Shown one piece after another: positions 7,846-16,931 of a DNA stretch of 46,095 bases. Numbering within the stretch: position 1 is the stretch's first letter; each line of letters opens with the position of its first letter. The translations under genes were made by a program, and so were the position numbers. The notes below the pieces were generated by a model that saw nothing but the letters and a program-made list of their open reading frames with translations, had not been told where the DNA came from and searched no databases. The DNA is from DYGX01 sp035325905 (lineage in GTDB: Bacteria > Chloroflexota > Anaerolineae > Aggregatilineales > Aggregatilineaceae), in NCBI GenBank assembly GCA_035325905.1, contig DAOKYY010000023.1:1-46095 (forward strand), written 5' to 3'.

Positions 7846-8108
7846 CAATCGGTGAACTTGAGCCAAAGGATGAGGCGGTCGCACTTGACATCCGAGAGGG
7901 CCGCGTATGGCTGACTCTTCGTGATGGGCGCATCGTGAGCATGCCGCTAAGCTTCTTTGAGTGGCTGGAACAGGCGACGCCAGAGCAACGCGCGAATTAC
8001 CAGCTAAGCCCAATTGATGTCTACTGGCCTGATCTGGAAGACGGGATCGACGTGTACGCCTTCGTGACCGGAACCTGGACGCACCCGCCGAAGCTGAGCG
8101 AGGTCTAG
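7842..8108 (+). CDS. DUF2442 family protein
   Basis: 88 residues with the DUF2442 pattern: an N-terminal strand pair ending in VWLTLRDGRIVSMPLSFFEWL, the LEQATPEQRANYQL helix, and a short strand before DGIDVYAFVTG. It overlaps the DUF4160 gene by 4 bp, so translation is probably coupled. In such pairs DUF2442 is usually assumed to be the partner or antitoxin-like member. The function is not established. Confidence 0.87.
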   Translation: MTIGELEPKDEAVALDIREGRVWLTLRDGRIVSMPLSFFEWLEQATPEQRANYQLSPIDVYWPDLEDGIDVYAFVTGTWTHPPKLSEV

Positions 8109-8134
8109 CGGCGTGCCTGCCCGATGACTCACCG

Positions 8135-8164
8135 TTGACGCGCCTTCCGTCCACGTGCTATACT
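8135..8164 (+). promoter_or_regulatory. Promoter of the T-box / methyltransferase / valS unit
   Basis: TTGACG (8135-8140), an 18-bp spacer and TATACT (8159-8164). The start point would be near 8171, giving a leader of about 320 nt that contains the whole T-box. Confidence 0.75.
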
Positions 8165-8234
8165 TCGCGTACTCTGAGCACTCGGCTCGCGTGCTGGCGC
8201 ACGCGGCCACACAACCGATCACGCAATAACTGTG

Positions 8235-8468
8235 ACGGAGAGGAGTAGGCAGCGCGGAGCTGCCAGAGAGCGCGGGTCACAGGCTGCAAGCCCGCGCAGC
8301 GATCCGCCGCCGAACGTCGCTCCTGAGTTGGCGCGCCGAACCGAAGGTAAGCGCGCCCGGCTGCGCCCGTTATCGCGCGCACAAGCGCCCATCCGCGCGC
8401 CGGGTGGGAAGCAAGGTGGTACCGCGGAAGCTCGCCCTTTCGTCCTTGTCTGACGGAAGGGCGTTTTT
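8235..8468 (+). promoter_or_regulatory. T-box riboswitch with GUC (valine) specifier
   Basis: The canonical T-box AAGGTGGTACCGCG is at 8413-8426. Stem I closes with GGAG (about 8242-8245) and CTCC (8319-8322). It contains the AGTA / GAA loop-E sequences and a GCGCGGG...CCCGCGC hairpin preceded by AGAGA. The codon position after GAAC reads GTC (8316-8318), a valine codon, which agrees with valS downstream. The UGGU of the antiterminator bulge would pair with the ACCA end of uncharged tRNA-Val. A terminator hairpin follows. Class I T-boxes of this type allow read-through when the cognate tRNA is uncharged. The element sits before a methyltransferase gene, with valS next. Confidence 0.93.
8433..8468 (+). 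terminator. T-box-controlled terminator
   Basis: CGCCCTTTCGTC (8433-8444) pairs with GACGGAAGGGCG (8452-8463), with one G-U pair, and is followed by TTTTT. Its left arm overlaps the region needed for the antiterminator. Confidence 0.9.
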
Positions 8469-8491
8469 GTTGGAATCAAGCCGGCTGAGCG

Positions 8492-9307
8492 ATGGCGATG
8501 GTAAATCAAATGGCGAACCTGGTGAATATGGCGGATATGATGATCGACGACAACGACACAACCGCGTTCTACGATGACGCGGCGGCGGATTATCATCTCT
8601 GGTATCGCGACTGGGAGACCGAGCTAGAGCGTGAGGGACTGAACCTGCGCCGCCTCTTTCGCGATCATGAAATCAAGACCGTGCTCGACGCCTCGTGCGG
8701 GCCGGGCACGCAGGCGATCGCGCTCGCCCGGCTGGGCTTCAGCGTGACCGCCGCCGACCCCAGCCCTGGCATCCTGGCGCGCGCCCGTGAGAACGCGGCG
8801 CAGTACGGCGTCGAGGACAAGATCACCTTCGTCCAGGCCGATTTCCTGAGCCTGCATAATCGCGTCGCCGGGCCGTTCGACGTGGTGCTGACTAAAGGCA
8901 ACTCGCTGCCGCACCTGCTGCACGACGAGCAGATCGAGGAGGCGCTGCTGATCTTCCACGAGCTGCTGCGCCCCGGCGGGCTGCTCCTGATCGGGATGCG
9001 TGACTTCGAGCCGCTGCTCGAAGACCGGCCCCGTTTCTGGCCGGGCTGCATCCACGACGGCCCGGAGGAGCAGGTGATCACCTTCGACATCTGGGATTGG
9101 AACGACGATGTCCCGGCGACCGTCACTTTCAACCGCTTCATCGTGCGCGGCGACGGAGTCGTCTACCAGGCCACCAGGCGCCCGGTCGTCTACCGCGCGC
9201 TCACTGCGTCGGAGGTCGAGGTAGTGCTGCTGGAAGTCGGGTTCGAGAACATCCAGACGCAGCACGATCGCTGGGAGCTGCTCCTGACCGCGACGAAGCC
9301 GGCCTGA
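8492..9307 (+). CDS. Class I SAM-dependent methyltransferase
   Basis: 271 residues. The Rossmann SAM-binding motif is VLDASCGPGTQAIALARLG, followed by the acidic VTAADPSPGIL, a motif-II-like FDVVLTKGNSLPHLL and LLRPGGLLLIGMRDFE. The NSLPHL and DFEPLLEDRP blocks resemble small-molecule (glycine/sarcosine N-methyltransferase-like) enzymes, but the substrate cannot be read from sequence. The start is uncertain: ATGGCG occurs in frame at 8492, 8510 and 8528 inside an 18-bp imperfect repeat, and none has a strong ribosome site. It lies between the T-box and valS, so its expression should follow valine-tRNA charging. Confidence 0.88.
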   Translation: MAMVNQMANLVNMADMMIDDNDTTAFYDDAAADYHLWYRDWETELEREGLNLRRLFRDHEIKTVLDASCGPGTQAIALARLGFSVTAADPSPGILARARENAAQYGVEDKITFVQADFLSLHNRVAGPFDVVLTKGNSLPHLLHDEQIEEALLIFHELLRPGGLLLIGMRDFEPLLEDRPRFWPGCIHDGPEEQVITFDIWDWNDDVPATVTFNRFIVRGDGVVYQATRRPVVYRALTASEVEVVLLEVGFENIQTQHDRWELLLTATKPA

Positions 9308-9334
9308 ACAGCCGGTTCGCAAGCGCGAGGAAGG

Positions 9335-9428
9335 GGGTGATCGACGTGTCACTGGTCGTTAAGGGAGTCGTTGGTGGGCCGCGCTGCGCGCCAGGTCGCC
9401 CGGCGCAGCCCAGTCGCGTCGATCACCC
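9335..9428 (+). promoter_or_regulatory. Three-helix structured RNA in the valS leader
   Basis: Three nested helices have perfect arms. P1 is 12 bp (9335-9346 with 9417-9428), P2 is 5 bp (9351-9355 with 9410-9414), and P3 is 7 bp (9383-9389 with 9403-9409). P1 covers the start codon of the valine-rich leader ORF. No U tract follows, so transcription termination is less likely than control of translation or RNA stability. It is not a riboswitch class I recognise. Confidence 0.65.
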
Positions 9429-9459
9429 GTCCGGGCAATACCGGTTCATGCCAAGCTGA
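9337..9459 (+). CDS. Putative valine-rich leader peptide of valS (40 aa)
   Basis: A short ORF starting with GTG after GAGGAAGG. It reads IDVSLVVKGVVGG directly after the start, so five of codons 2-12 are valine (GTG, GTC, GTT, GTC, GTT). The stop TGA (9457-9459) lies inside the GAGGA ribosome site of valS, eight bases before its ATG, which suggests translational coupling. The start codon and valine codons overlap the left arms of a nested three-helix inverted-repeat structure (9335-9428). This is the arrangement expected of an attenuation or translational-control leader sensing valyl-tRNA. It is inferred from sequence only. A second in-frame GTG at 9346 is a possible alternative start. Confidence 0.6.
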   Translation: MIDVSLVVKGVVGGPRCAPGRPAQPSRVDHPSGQYRFMPS

Positions 9460-9466
9460 GGACACC

Positions 9467-12121
<2,655 letters not shown>

Positions 12122-12142
12122 CGCGCTACCCAGGAGATCGGA

Positions 12143-12174
12143 GGCGGGCGCTTCTCTGGCGAGAGGCGCCCGCC
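12143..12174. terminator. 14-bp hairpin after valS
   Basis: Arms 12143-12156 and 12161-12174 pair with a single G-U and a TGGC loop. It lies between convergent valS and the HEAT-repeat gene. No U tract is present. Confidence 0.65.
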
Positions 12175-12202
12175 GTCAATTGCTGGCTTTGTCTGGCGCG
12201 GG

Positions 12203-12427
12203 CTAGCGTTCGATCGCGTTCTTTTTGCGGAACAGCGCACGCCCGGCTTCCTGCGCCGCCTTGCGGACCGCCGGGTCGGGGTCCGTGTGATAGATCGCTT
12301 CGAGCGCGCCGTAGGCGTTGAGGGCCTCCAGCAGCGCCAGCTCGCGGATCGACGCGATCCGCACCTGTGGATTCTTGTCCTTGAGCCGCGCCAGGTGATA
12401 CGCGATCAAGCGCTCTGTGGTGGACAT
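12203..12427 (-). CDS. HEAT-repeat mini-protein (74 aa)
   Basis: 74 residues forming about two helical repeats: RLIAYHLARLKDKNPQVRIASIRELALLEALN and then GALEAIYHTDPDPAVRKAAQEAGRAL. The second, with PDPAVRKAAQEA, is a clear HEAT/PBS-lyase-type repeat. Such small all-helical solenoids act as protein-binding modules; no partner is apparent. The C-terminus is basic (FRKKNAIER). The ATG at 12427 follows GGGAGCAGGG. It is transcribed toward valS. Confidence 0.75.
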   Translation of the reverse strand: MSTTERLIAYHLARLKDKNPQVRIASIRELALLEALNAYGALEAIYHTDPDPAVRKAAQEAGRALFRKKNAIER

Positions 12428-12497
12428 CAGCGCCCTGCTCCCTGATGCTCCCGTTCCAGTCCCTCTAGTTTAGCATACCCTCCGCAGGGCGCTATGC

Positions 12498-12503
12498 TAT
12501 AAT
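12498..12503 (+). promoter_or_regulatory. -10 box TATAAT before the nucleotidyltransferase
   Basis: A perfect TATAAT lies 53 bp upstream of the GTG start. No good -35 was found. Confidence 0.4.
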
Positions 12504-12556
12504 GCGCGCGGCTCGTCTGCGTATCCTCAAGGCAGATCATCAGGAGACGACCTCCG

Positions 12557-13543
12557 GTGATTGAACAGGCTGTGATCCTGGCGGCCGGGCGCGGCACGCG
12601 GCTCGGCCCGCTGACGCAAGACCGCCCAAAATCGATGCTGCCGGTACTCGGCCAGCCAATCGCCGCCCACGTGCTGGGAACGATGGCCGACGCCGGTGTG
12701 CGGCGCTTCGTGATCGTCGTCGGACCCGATGACGGGGGGATGCGCGCCTATTTCGAGCGCGCCGCTCTGCCCGGCGTGGACATCCGCTTCGCGGTTCAGG
12801 AGCGCGCCACCGGCACCGTAGACGCGCTGACGCTCGCCGCGCCGCAGCTTGACGGCCCCTTTTTGCTCTCATCCGTCGATAATCTGACCTCCGCCGCGCA
12901 CGTCCGCCGCCTGATCGCACGCTACGCCGCCGATCCCGACGCGATCGCGACGCTCAGCCTGTTGCCCGCCACGCCGGAGCAGATCCGGCGCTCGGCGGGG
13001 GTCGCCCTCGACGGCGACTGGATCACCGTCATCGAGGAAAAGCCGGAGCAACCGCCCAGCCCCTGGGCCGCGATCATGATCTACGCGTTTTCGCATGATT
13101 ATCTGGGCTATTTGGCGCGCGTGCCGATCTCGTCGCGCGGCGAGCGCGAGATCGTCAGCGGTATCCAGGCCGCGCTGGCCGAAGGCCGCCGCGTCAGCTA
13201 TGTGTCGACCGACCGGCGCCTGCACCTGACGCGCGAGCGCGACCTGCTCGAAATCAATGTCGCGCTGCTGCGCGAGAAGGGCGCGCTGCGCGTTCATGCT
13301 GATCTTCCCGGCTCCGTGCAACTTCTCGCTCCCGCGCGCATCGATCCAGAGGTGAGCGTCGGCGCGGGCGCGCGGATCGGCCCGAACGTCTATCTGGAGT
13401 CGGGCGCGGTCGTCGGCGCGGGCGCGTCCGTCGCCAACAGCTTGATCCTGGCCGGGGGCGTCGTCGCGCCCGGCGAGACCTGCGACGGCATGATCGTCGA
13501 TGCCCGCGCGCGCGTCGCCGTCGCCGCGCCAGAAACTGAATGA
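12557..13543 (+). CDS. Sugar-1-phosphate nucleotidyltransferase with hexapeptide beta-helix
   Basis: 328 residues starting with GTG after CAGGAGACG. The nucleotide-binding signature LAAGRGTRLGPLTQDRPKSM (residues 9 on) defines the NTP_transferase family, and the Asp in LLSSVDNLTS resembles the metal-binding site. The C-terminal 70 residues hold left-handed beta-helix hexapeptides (VSVGAGARIGPNVYLESGAV and on). It probably makes an NDP-sugar for cell-envelope glycans; the sugar and base are not determinable. The last residues return to low complexity (ARARVAVAAPE). A rhodanese lipoprotein gene follows after 27 bp and may be cotranscribed. Confidence 0.88.
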   Translation: MIEQAVILAAGRGTRLGPLTQDRPKSMLPVLGQPIAAHVLGTMADAGVRRFVIVVGPDDGGMRAYFERAALPGVDIRFAVQERATGTVDALTLAAPQLDGPFLLSSVDNLTSAAHVRRLIARYAADPDAIATLSLLPATPEQIRRSAGVALDGDWITVIEEKPEQPPSPWAAIMIYAFSHDYLGYLARVPISSRGEREIVSGIQAALAEGRRVSYVSTDRRLHLTRERDLLEINVALLREKGALRVHADLPGSVQLLAPARIDPEVSVGAGARIGPNVYLESGAVVGAGASVANSLILAGGVVAPGETCDGMIVDARARVAVAAPETE

Positions 13544-13570
13544 GCGGGTGGACGCCGTGAGGAGAGAACC

Positions 13571-14023
13571 ATGTTGCTGAAGAATGTGCGCTGGGCGGTG
13601 CTGGCGGTGCTGCTGGTGGTGGCGGTCGCGCTCGCCGCATGTAGCTCGGAAGATGACGCGGCGCCGGTCAACACCGAGCAGGCCGCGCCGAGCACCTATA
13701 CGACAGTCGACGTGCGGCAGGCGCACGAGGCGCTGAGCGCCGACCCGGATGCGATCATCGTGGACGTGCGCACCCCGCAGGAGTGGGCGACAACCGGCGT
13801 CCCGACCGATGCCGTGCTGATCACGCTCGACGAGATCGCGCAGCGCGCGCCGGACGCGCTCCCGCAGGATCAGCCGATCTACCTGATCTGCAACAGCGGC
13901 AACCGCAGCCGGGTCGCTGCTGACGCGCTGCTCCAGCTGGGCTTCACCTCGGTCTACAATGTGGACGGCGGGATTCAGGACTGGCTGCGGGCCGATCTGC
14001 CAACCGAGCCGTATACGCCCTGA
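13571..14023 (+). CDS. Rhodanese-domain lipoprotein
   Basis: 150 residues. A signal peptide with the lipobox LAAC (Cys24) anchors it to the outer face of the membrane. After a short acidic linker comes a single rhodanese domain: VDVRQAHEAL, IIVDVRTPQEW and the active-site loop ICNSGNRSR with Cys107. The catalytic Cys is present, so sulfur transfer is possible, but extracytoplasmic single-domain rhodaneses are poorly characterised. The start follows GAGGAGAG. It lies downstream of the nucleotidyltransferase and ends at a hairpin shared with the glutaredoxin gene. Confidence 0.9.
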   Translation: MLLKNVRWAVLAVLLVVAVALAACSSEDDAAPVNTEQAAPSTYTTVDVRQAHEALSADPDAIIVDVRTPQEWATTGVPTDAVLITLDEIAQRAPDALPQDQPIYLICNSGNRSRVAADALLQLGFTSVYNVDGGIQDWLRADLPTEPYTP

Positions 14024-14052
14024 TCCACACCGGCTGCGCGCGCTGGAAAAAA

Positions 14053-14079
14053 ACAGGCGGTTCGTCGTGAGCCGCCTGT
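14053..14079. terminator. Bidirectional terminator between the rhodanese and glutaredoxin genes
   Basis: An 11-bp stem with one G-U (14053-14063 / 14069-14079). On the minus strand it is followed by seven T (14047-14053), so it best serves the glutaredoxin transcript. The plus side has only CTATTTC. Confidence 0.85.
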
Positions 14080-14112
14080 CTATTTCTCGCTGACAACCGC
14101 CGGACCGCCGGG

Positions 14113-14391
14113 CTAAAGCTCCAGCAGCCGGTCGATCTTGGCCTTGTCAAAGCCGACCACAATCCGCCCGCCGATATCGAGCACCGGGACGCCCTGCTGG
14201 CCGCTGCGCCGCACCATGTCGCGCGCTGCTGCCGGGTCGCGGCTCACGTCCACGTCGCGGAAGCGCACGCCGCGCTCGCGCAGGTAACGCTTCGCGTGGT
14301 TGCAGTAGGTGCAGGTCGGCGTGGTAAAGATGATCACGCGCTTGTTCTTCTTCTTGACTTCAGTCTTGGTTTCGTCGATTGCCTTCGGCAT
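14113..14391 (-). CDS. Glutaredoxin-like protein
   Basis: 92 residues from the ATG at 14391, which follows AGAGGGA; an upstream in-frame start at 14451 looks untranslated. The thioredoxin-fold signature is FTTPTCTYCNHAKRYL, with the CxxC pair at Cys27 and Cys30. The cis-Pro loop GQQGVPVLDIGG is present, as is the C-terminal GFDKAKIDRLL helix. It matches small glutaredoxin/NrdH-like thiol oxidoreductases. The lysine-rich N-terminus (KTEVKKKNKR) is unusual. It is third in a possible operon after ECF sigma and anti-sigma genes, so a role in resolving oxidised thiols is likely. Confidence 0.9.
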   Translation of the reverse strand: MPKAIDETKTEVKKKNKRVIIFTTPTCTYCNHAKRYLRERGVRFRDVDVSRDPAAARDMVRRSGQQGVPVLDIGGRIVVGFDKAKIDRLLEL

Positions 14392-14492
14392 GCGGGTCCC
14401 TCTTATCACCAACAGCGGGCGCTGTGTACACAGAAAATCAGCCAGGCCCAAAGGTCCTCACCAGGCTTAGATGCAGCGCCGCGAGAAAGGTT

Positions 14493-14795
14493 TCACTCCG
14501 TCTGCTGCTCCTCGGCGCTGGCGCCGTTGCGGAAAAACGGCTTGAGGTCGAGCACGGCGAGCAGCCGCTCCTTGACGGCGTTTGGCAGCTCTGGCGCGGG
14601 CAGCTGGTGATAGAGCGTGATCGTCTTGGCGAGCGTGTTGACCACCACACGGCAGTTCTCGCAGACCGCCATGTGCGCCTCAAGCTCCTGGCACAGCTCG
14701 GCGCCCAGCGTTCCCTCGACGTAGTCTCCGAGGCTCCCCAGGTAGCGGCGACAGTTTTCCGGGTTGTGCACGTGCGGATGTTCAGCAGCGTTCAT
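14493..14795 (-). CDS. Zinc-binding anti-sigma factor (ZAS/RsrA-like)
   Basis: 100 residues with no membrane segment. The ligands Cys15, His41, Cys45 and Cys48 keep the spacing C-x25-H-x3-C-x2-C known from RsrA (C11, H37, C41, C44 in Streptomyces), and an extra Cys35 is present. In RsrA, oxidation of the zinc thiols releases the sigma factor; by analogy this protein would hold the adjacent ECF sigma factor inactive under reducing conditions. The start is seven bases after the sigma stop codon, so the two are cotranscribed and probably coupled. Its downstream neighbour is a glutaredoxin, which fits a thiol-redox feedback loop. Confidence 0.88.
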   Translation of the reverse strand: MNAAEHPHVHNPENCRRYLGSLGDYVEGTLGAELCQELEAHMAVCENCRVVVNTLAKTITLYHQLPAPELPNAVKERLLAVLDLKPFFRNGASAEEQQTE

Positions 14796-14802
14796 AGGAA
14801 TC

Positions 14803-15408
14803 CTATTGCCTCGTTTCTGGGATCACCGGGCCTTGCGAGAAATACGTGCTGAGGCGCTCGCGCAGTTTTAACCGGGCGCGCATCAGGCGGCTTTTGACGG
14901 CGGAGATAGACAGATCGAGCGCGTTGGCCGTTTCCTCGGTCGAAAGCCCTTCAATATCGCGCAGGACGAAGACGCTTCGCAGCGTCGCGGGCAGCTCTTC
15001 AATCGCGCGCAGCATCTCGGCGCGCGCCTCGTCGCGTAGCAGATCGTCTTCCGGCAGGCAGCAAAAGTCGAAGAACTGCCGGGGCAGCAGATCGCCATCG
15101 TCGCGCTCAAGCGGCTCGTCCACCGAGACCTGCTCCGGCTCTTTGCGCCGCAGCCGCATCAGCGCCGCGTTAGTCGCGATCCGGTACAGCCACGTGCTCA
15201 GGCTCGACCGCTCCTCGAAGCTGTCGATCGATCGGAAGGCGCTCAGAAAGGTCTCCTGAAGCACGTCCTCGGCGTCCGCCTCGTTGCCCATCATCCGCAA
15301 CGCGAGGCGGTAAATCCGCGCCGCCTGCTCCTCGACCAGTTGCGCGTAGGCGGCCTGGTCCCCGGCTTTGAGCCGCGCCACAAGTTCTCCATCATCCAGT
15401 CTGGACAT
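14803..15408 (-). CDS. ECF RNA polymerase sigma factor
   Basis: About 201 residues. Region 2 runs from YAQLVEEQAARIYRLALRM through DAEDVLQETFLSAFRSIDSF to the -10-reading STWLYRIATNAAL. Region 4 contains LPATLRSVFVLRDIEGLSTEETANAL with the helix-turn-helix SISAVKSRLMRARLKLRE. The order and length fit an ECF/SigE-type factor. I prefer the ATG at 15408 to the GTG at 15414 because AAAGAG is five bases before it. It is first in an operon with its zinc anti-sigma factor. The target promoter is unknown. The region between it and OsmC is divergent. Confidence 0.93.
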   Translation of the reverse strand: MSRLDDGELVARLKAGDQAAYAQLVEEQAARIYRLALRMMGNEADAEDVLQETFLSAFRSIDSFEERSSLSTWLYRIATNAALMRLRRKEPEQVSVDEPLERDDGDLLPRQFFDFCCLPEDDLLRDEARAEMLRAIEELPATLRSVFVLRDIEGLSTEETANALDLSISAVKSRLMRARLKLRERLSTYFSQGPVIPETRQ

Positions 15409-15463
15409 ACGCACTCTTTACACTGCTGGCGGACCGGCCGGGCGGCCAGCGCCCGGTTTGCAT

Positions 15464-15492
15464 ATCTTAACGCAGCCGGCCGGCAGTCCCAA
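15464..15492 (-). promoter_or_regulatory. Promoter of the ECF sigma operon
   Basis: On the minus strand TTGGGA (15487-15492) and TAAGAT (15464-15469) are 17 bp apart, about 55 bp upstream of the sigma start. An ECF-type autoregulated site was looked for. GGGAC with CGTTAA overlaps the same bases, but its spacing (13) is too short. Confidence 0.5.
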
Positions 15493-15658
15493 GTGCGTCT
15501 CCAGCCCACCCTGTTAGATGCACCCGGCGGCGCGCGCGTTGCGTGCAACCAACAGCCCGCGCCCCGCATCGGATTAAGCGGGGCGGCTCCGCCCGGCCGA
15601 AGCTGCTACAATTAAGATTGCATAGCCACACGCATCATAAAGGAAAAAAGGAAGACGA

Positions 15659-16120
15659 ATGGCAGAGAACCGCAGTGCGCGCCTGGTCTGGCGCGACGAT
15701 ATGATGATGACCGGTTATAGCGCGAACGGGCACACGGTTCCACTCGACGCCGCGCCCTACGCCGGCGGCCACGAGGCGGGCTTTCGCCCGATGGACCTGA
15801 TGCTGACCTCGCTGGCGGGCTGCACGGGCATGGATGTGATCAGCATCCTGCGCAAGAAACGCCAGGAGTTCACCGCCTTCGAGGTCAGTGTCGAGGGCAA
15901 GCGCCAGGACGAGCACCCGAAGGTCTATACCGAAATCTGGGTCCATTTCACGATCACCGGCGCGAATGTCGACCCCGCCGCGGTCGAGCGCGCGATCGAG
16001 CTGTCGCGCGACAAATACTGCGCCGCCGCCGCGACCTTGCGTCACACCGCCACCCTGCATTACGATTACGAGATCATCGCCGCCGAGCCGGAATCGCCGG
16101 TAGCGGAAGAGGCGCACTGA
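15659..16120 (+). CDS. OsmC/Ohr family peroxidase-like protein
   Basis: 153 residues of the OsmC-like fold. The first redox Cys lies in SLAGCTGMDV (Cys55) and the second in SRDKYCAAAATL (Cys121), the usual pair for thiol-dependent reduction of organic hydroperoxides. The N-terminal VWRDDMMMTGY and FRPMDLMLTSL blocks are typical of the OsmC branch. The start ATG follows AAAGGAAAAAAGG. It is divergent from the ECF sigma / zinc anti-sigma / glutaredoxin operon, which supports a shared oxidative-stress role. A TACAAT box at 15607-15612 is a possible -10. Confidence 0.9.
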   Translation: MAENRSARLVWRDDMMMTGYSANGHTVPLDAAPYAGGHEAGFRPMDLMLTSLAGCTGMDVISILRKKRQEFTAFEVSVEGKRQDEHPKVYTEIWVHFTITGANVDPAAVERAIELSRDKYCAAAATLRHTATLHYDYEIIAAEPESPVAEEAH

Positions 16121-16144
16121 TCTCGTTGCGAGGGACAAGGCACT

Positions 16145-16741
16145 ATGAATCGGGATGAAGCCTGGCAACTAGTCACCGAATGGACCCGGTCGGAAAGCCT
16201 GCGGCATCACATGCTGGCCGTCGAGGCCGCCATGCGCGCCTACGCACGCCACTTTGGCGAGGACGAAACCGCGTGGGGCATCGCCGGGCTGCTCCATGAT
16301 TTCGACTATGAGGCCCATCCAGACATGACCGCCGCCGATGGGCACCCGTTCACCGGGCTACGCGTCCTGCGCGAGCGGGGCGACGTCAGCCAGGACATCA
16401 TTAACGCGATTGCCGCGCACGCGTCCGAACGCACCGGCATCATGCCGGAGTCGCTCATGGCGCGCGCGCTCGTCGCCGTCGATGAGCTAACCGGCTTCCT
16501 GGTCGCGGTGGCGCTTGTGCGGCCCAGCCGTGACATCCGCGACATCACGCAGATCAGCTCGGTCCGCAAGAAGTGGAAGGACCGCAGCTTCGCCGCGCCT
16601 GTCCATCGTGAGGAGATCGAGGAAGCGGCGCAGCGATTAGGCGTCGATCTGTGGCAGGACCATGTCCCGCGTGTGCTGAATGCCATGCAGGAGATCGCCG
16701 CCGATCTGGCGCTCGACGGGCGCCGCGCTGACCCCGCCTGA
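16145..16741 (+). CDS. HD-domain phosphohydrolase (HDIG type)
   Basis: 198 residues. The metal ligands of an HD domain are visible: His22 (LRHHMLAVE), His51-Asp52 (GLLHDFDYEAHPD), His67 (DGHPFTG) and a later AIAAHASE histidine. The central pattern with YEAHPD matches small HDIG proteins often predicted to be nucleotidases or phosphohydrolases. A substrate cannot be assigned. It is 24 bp downstream of osmC on the same strand and probably cotranscribed with it, ending at the two hairpins at 16746 and 16831. Confidence 0.88.
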   Translation: MNRDEAWQLVTEWTRSESLRHHMLAVEAAMRAYARHFGEDETAWGIAGLLHDFDYEAHPDMTAADGHPFTGLRVLRERGDVSQDIINAIAAHASERTGIMPESLMARALVAVDELTGFLVAVALVRPSRDIRDITQISSVRKKWKDRSFAAPVHREEIEEAAQRLGVDLWQDHVPRVLNAMQEIAADLALDGRRADPA

Positions 16742-16745
16742 CACG

Positions 16746-16773
16746 TCCGGCGCCTCTGCTGTGGGGCGCCGGA
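16746..16773 (+). terminator. 9-bp hairpin after the HD gene
   Basis: TCCGGCGCC (16746-16754) and GGCGCCGGA (16765-16773) form a perfect stem. No U tract follows; it may work together with the hairpin at 16831. Confidence 0.5.
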
Positions 16774-16788
16774 ACGCTTAAGCTGCAC

Positions 16789-16817
16789 TTGATCATCGCC
16801 CTGCTCCGCGTTATCAT
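16789..16817 (+). promoter_or_regulatory. Candidate secDF promoter
   Basis: TTGATC (16789-16794), a 17-bp spacer and TATCAT (16812-16817). Transcripts would start near 16824 and immediately run into the hairpin at 16831-16858. Confidence 0.45.
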
Positions 16818-16830
16818 GACCCCGTTCACG

Positions 16831-16858
16831 ACCAGTCGCGATCCCGGACTGGTTTTTT
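16831..16858 (+). terminator. Rho-independent hairpin upstream of secD
   Basis: ACCAGTC (16831-16837) pairs with GACTGGT (16847-16853), followed by a run of T ending at 16858. It is either the true terminator of the osmC-HD transcript or an attenuator in the secD leader. Confidence 0.7.
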
Positions 16859-16931
16859 CGGGCTTGATCGTGGCCGTCCCTGGCCGCGCCACGCATCATC
16901 GATCTCGGCACCGCCTGAGAGGAACTAGATT

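Noticed and set aside
9371..9466. N-terminal extension of valS from 9371
   Set aside because: It lies in the structured leader and has no ribosome site there; GCTGAGGA precedes the ATG at 9467, where homology begins.
15470..15492. ECF-type autoregulated promoter (GGGAC with CGTTAA) before the sigma gene
   Set aside because: The spacing of 13 bp is too short for an ECF promoter; the overlapping TTGGGA-17-TAAGAT fits better.
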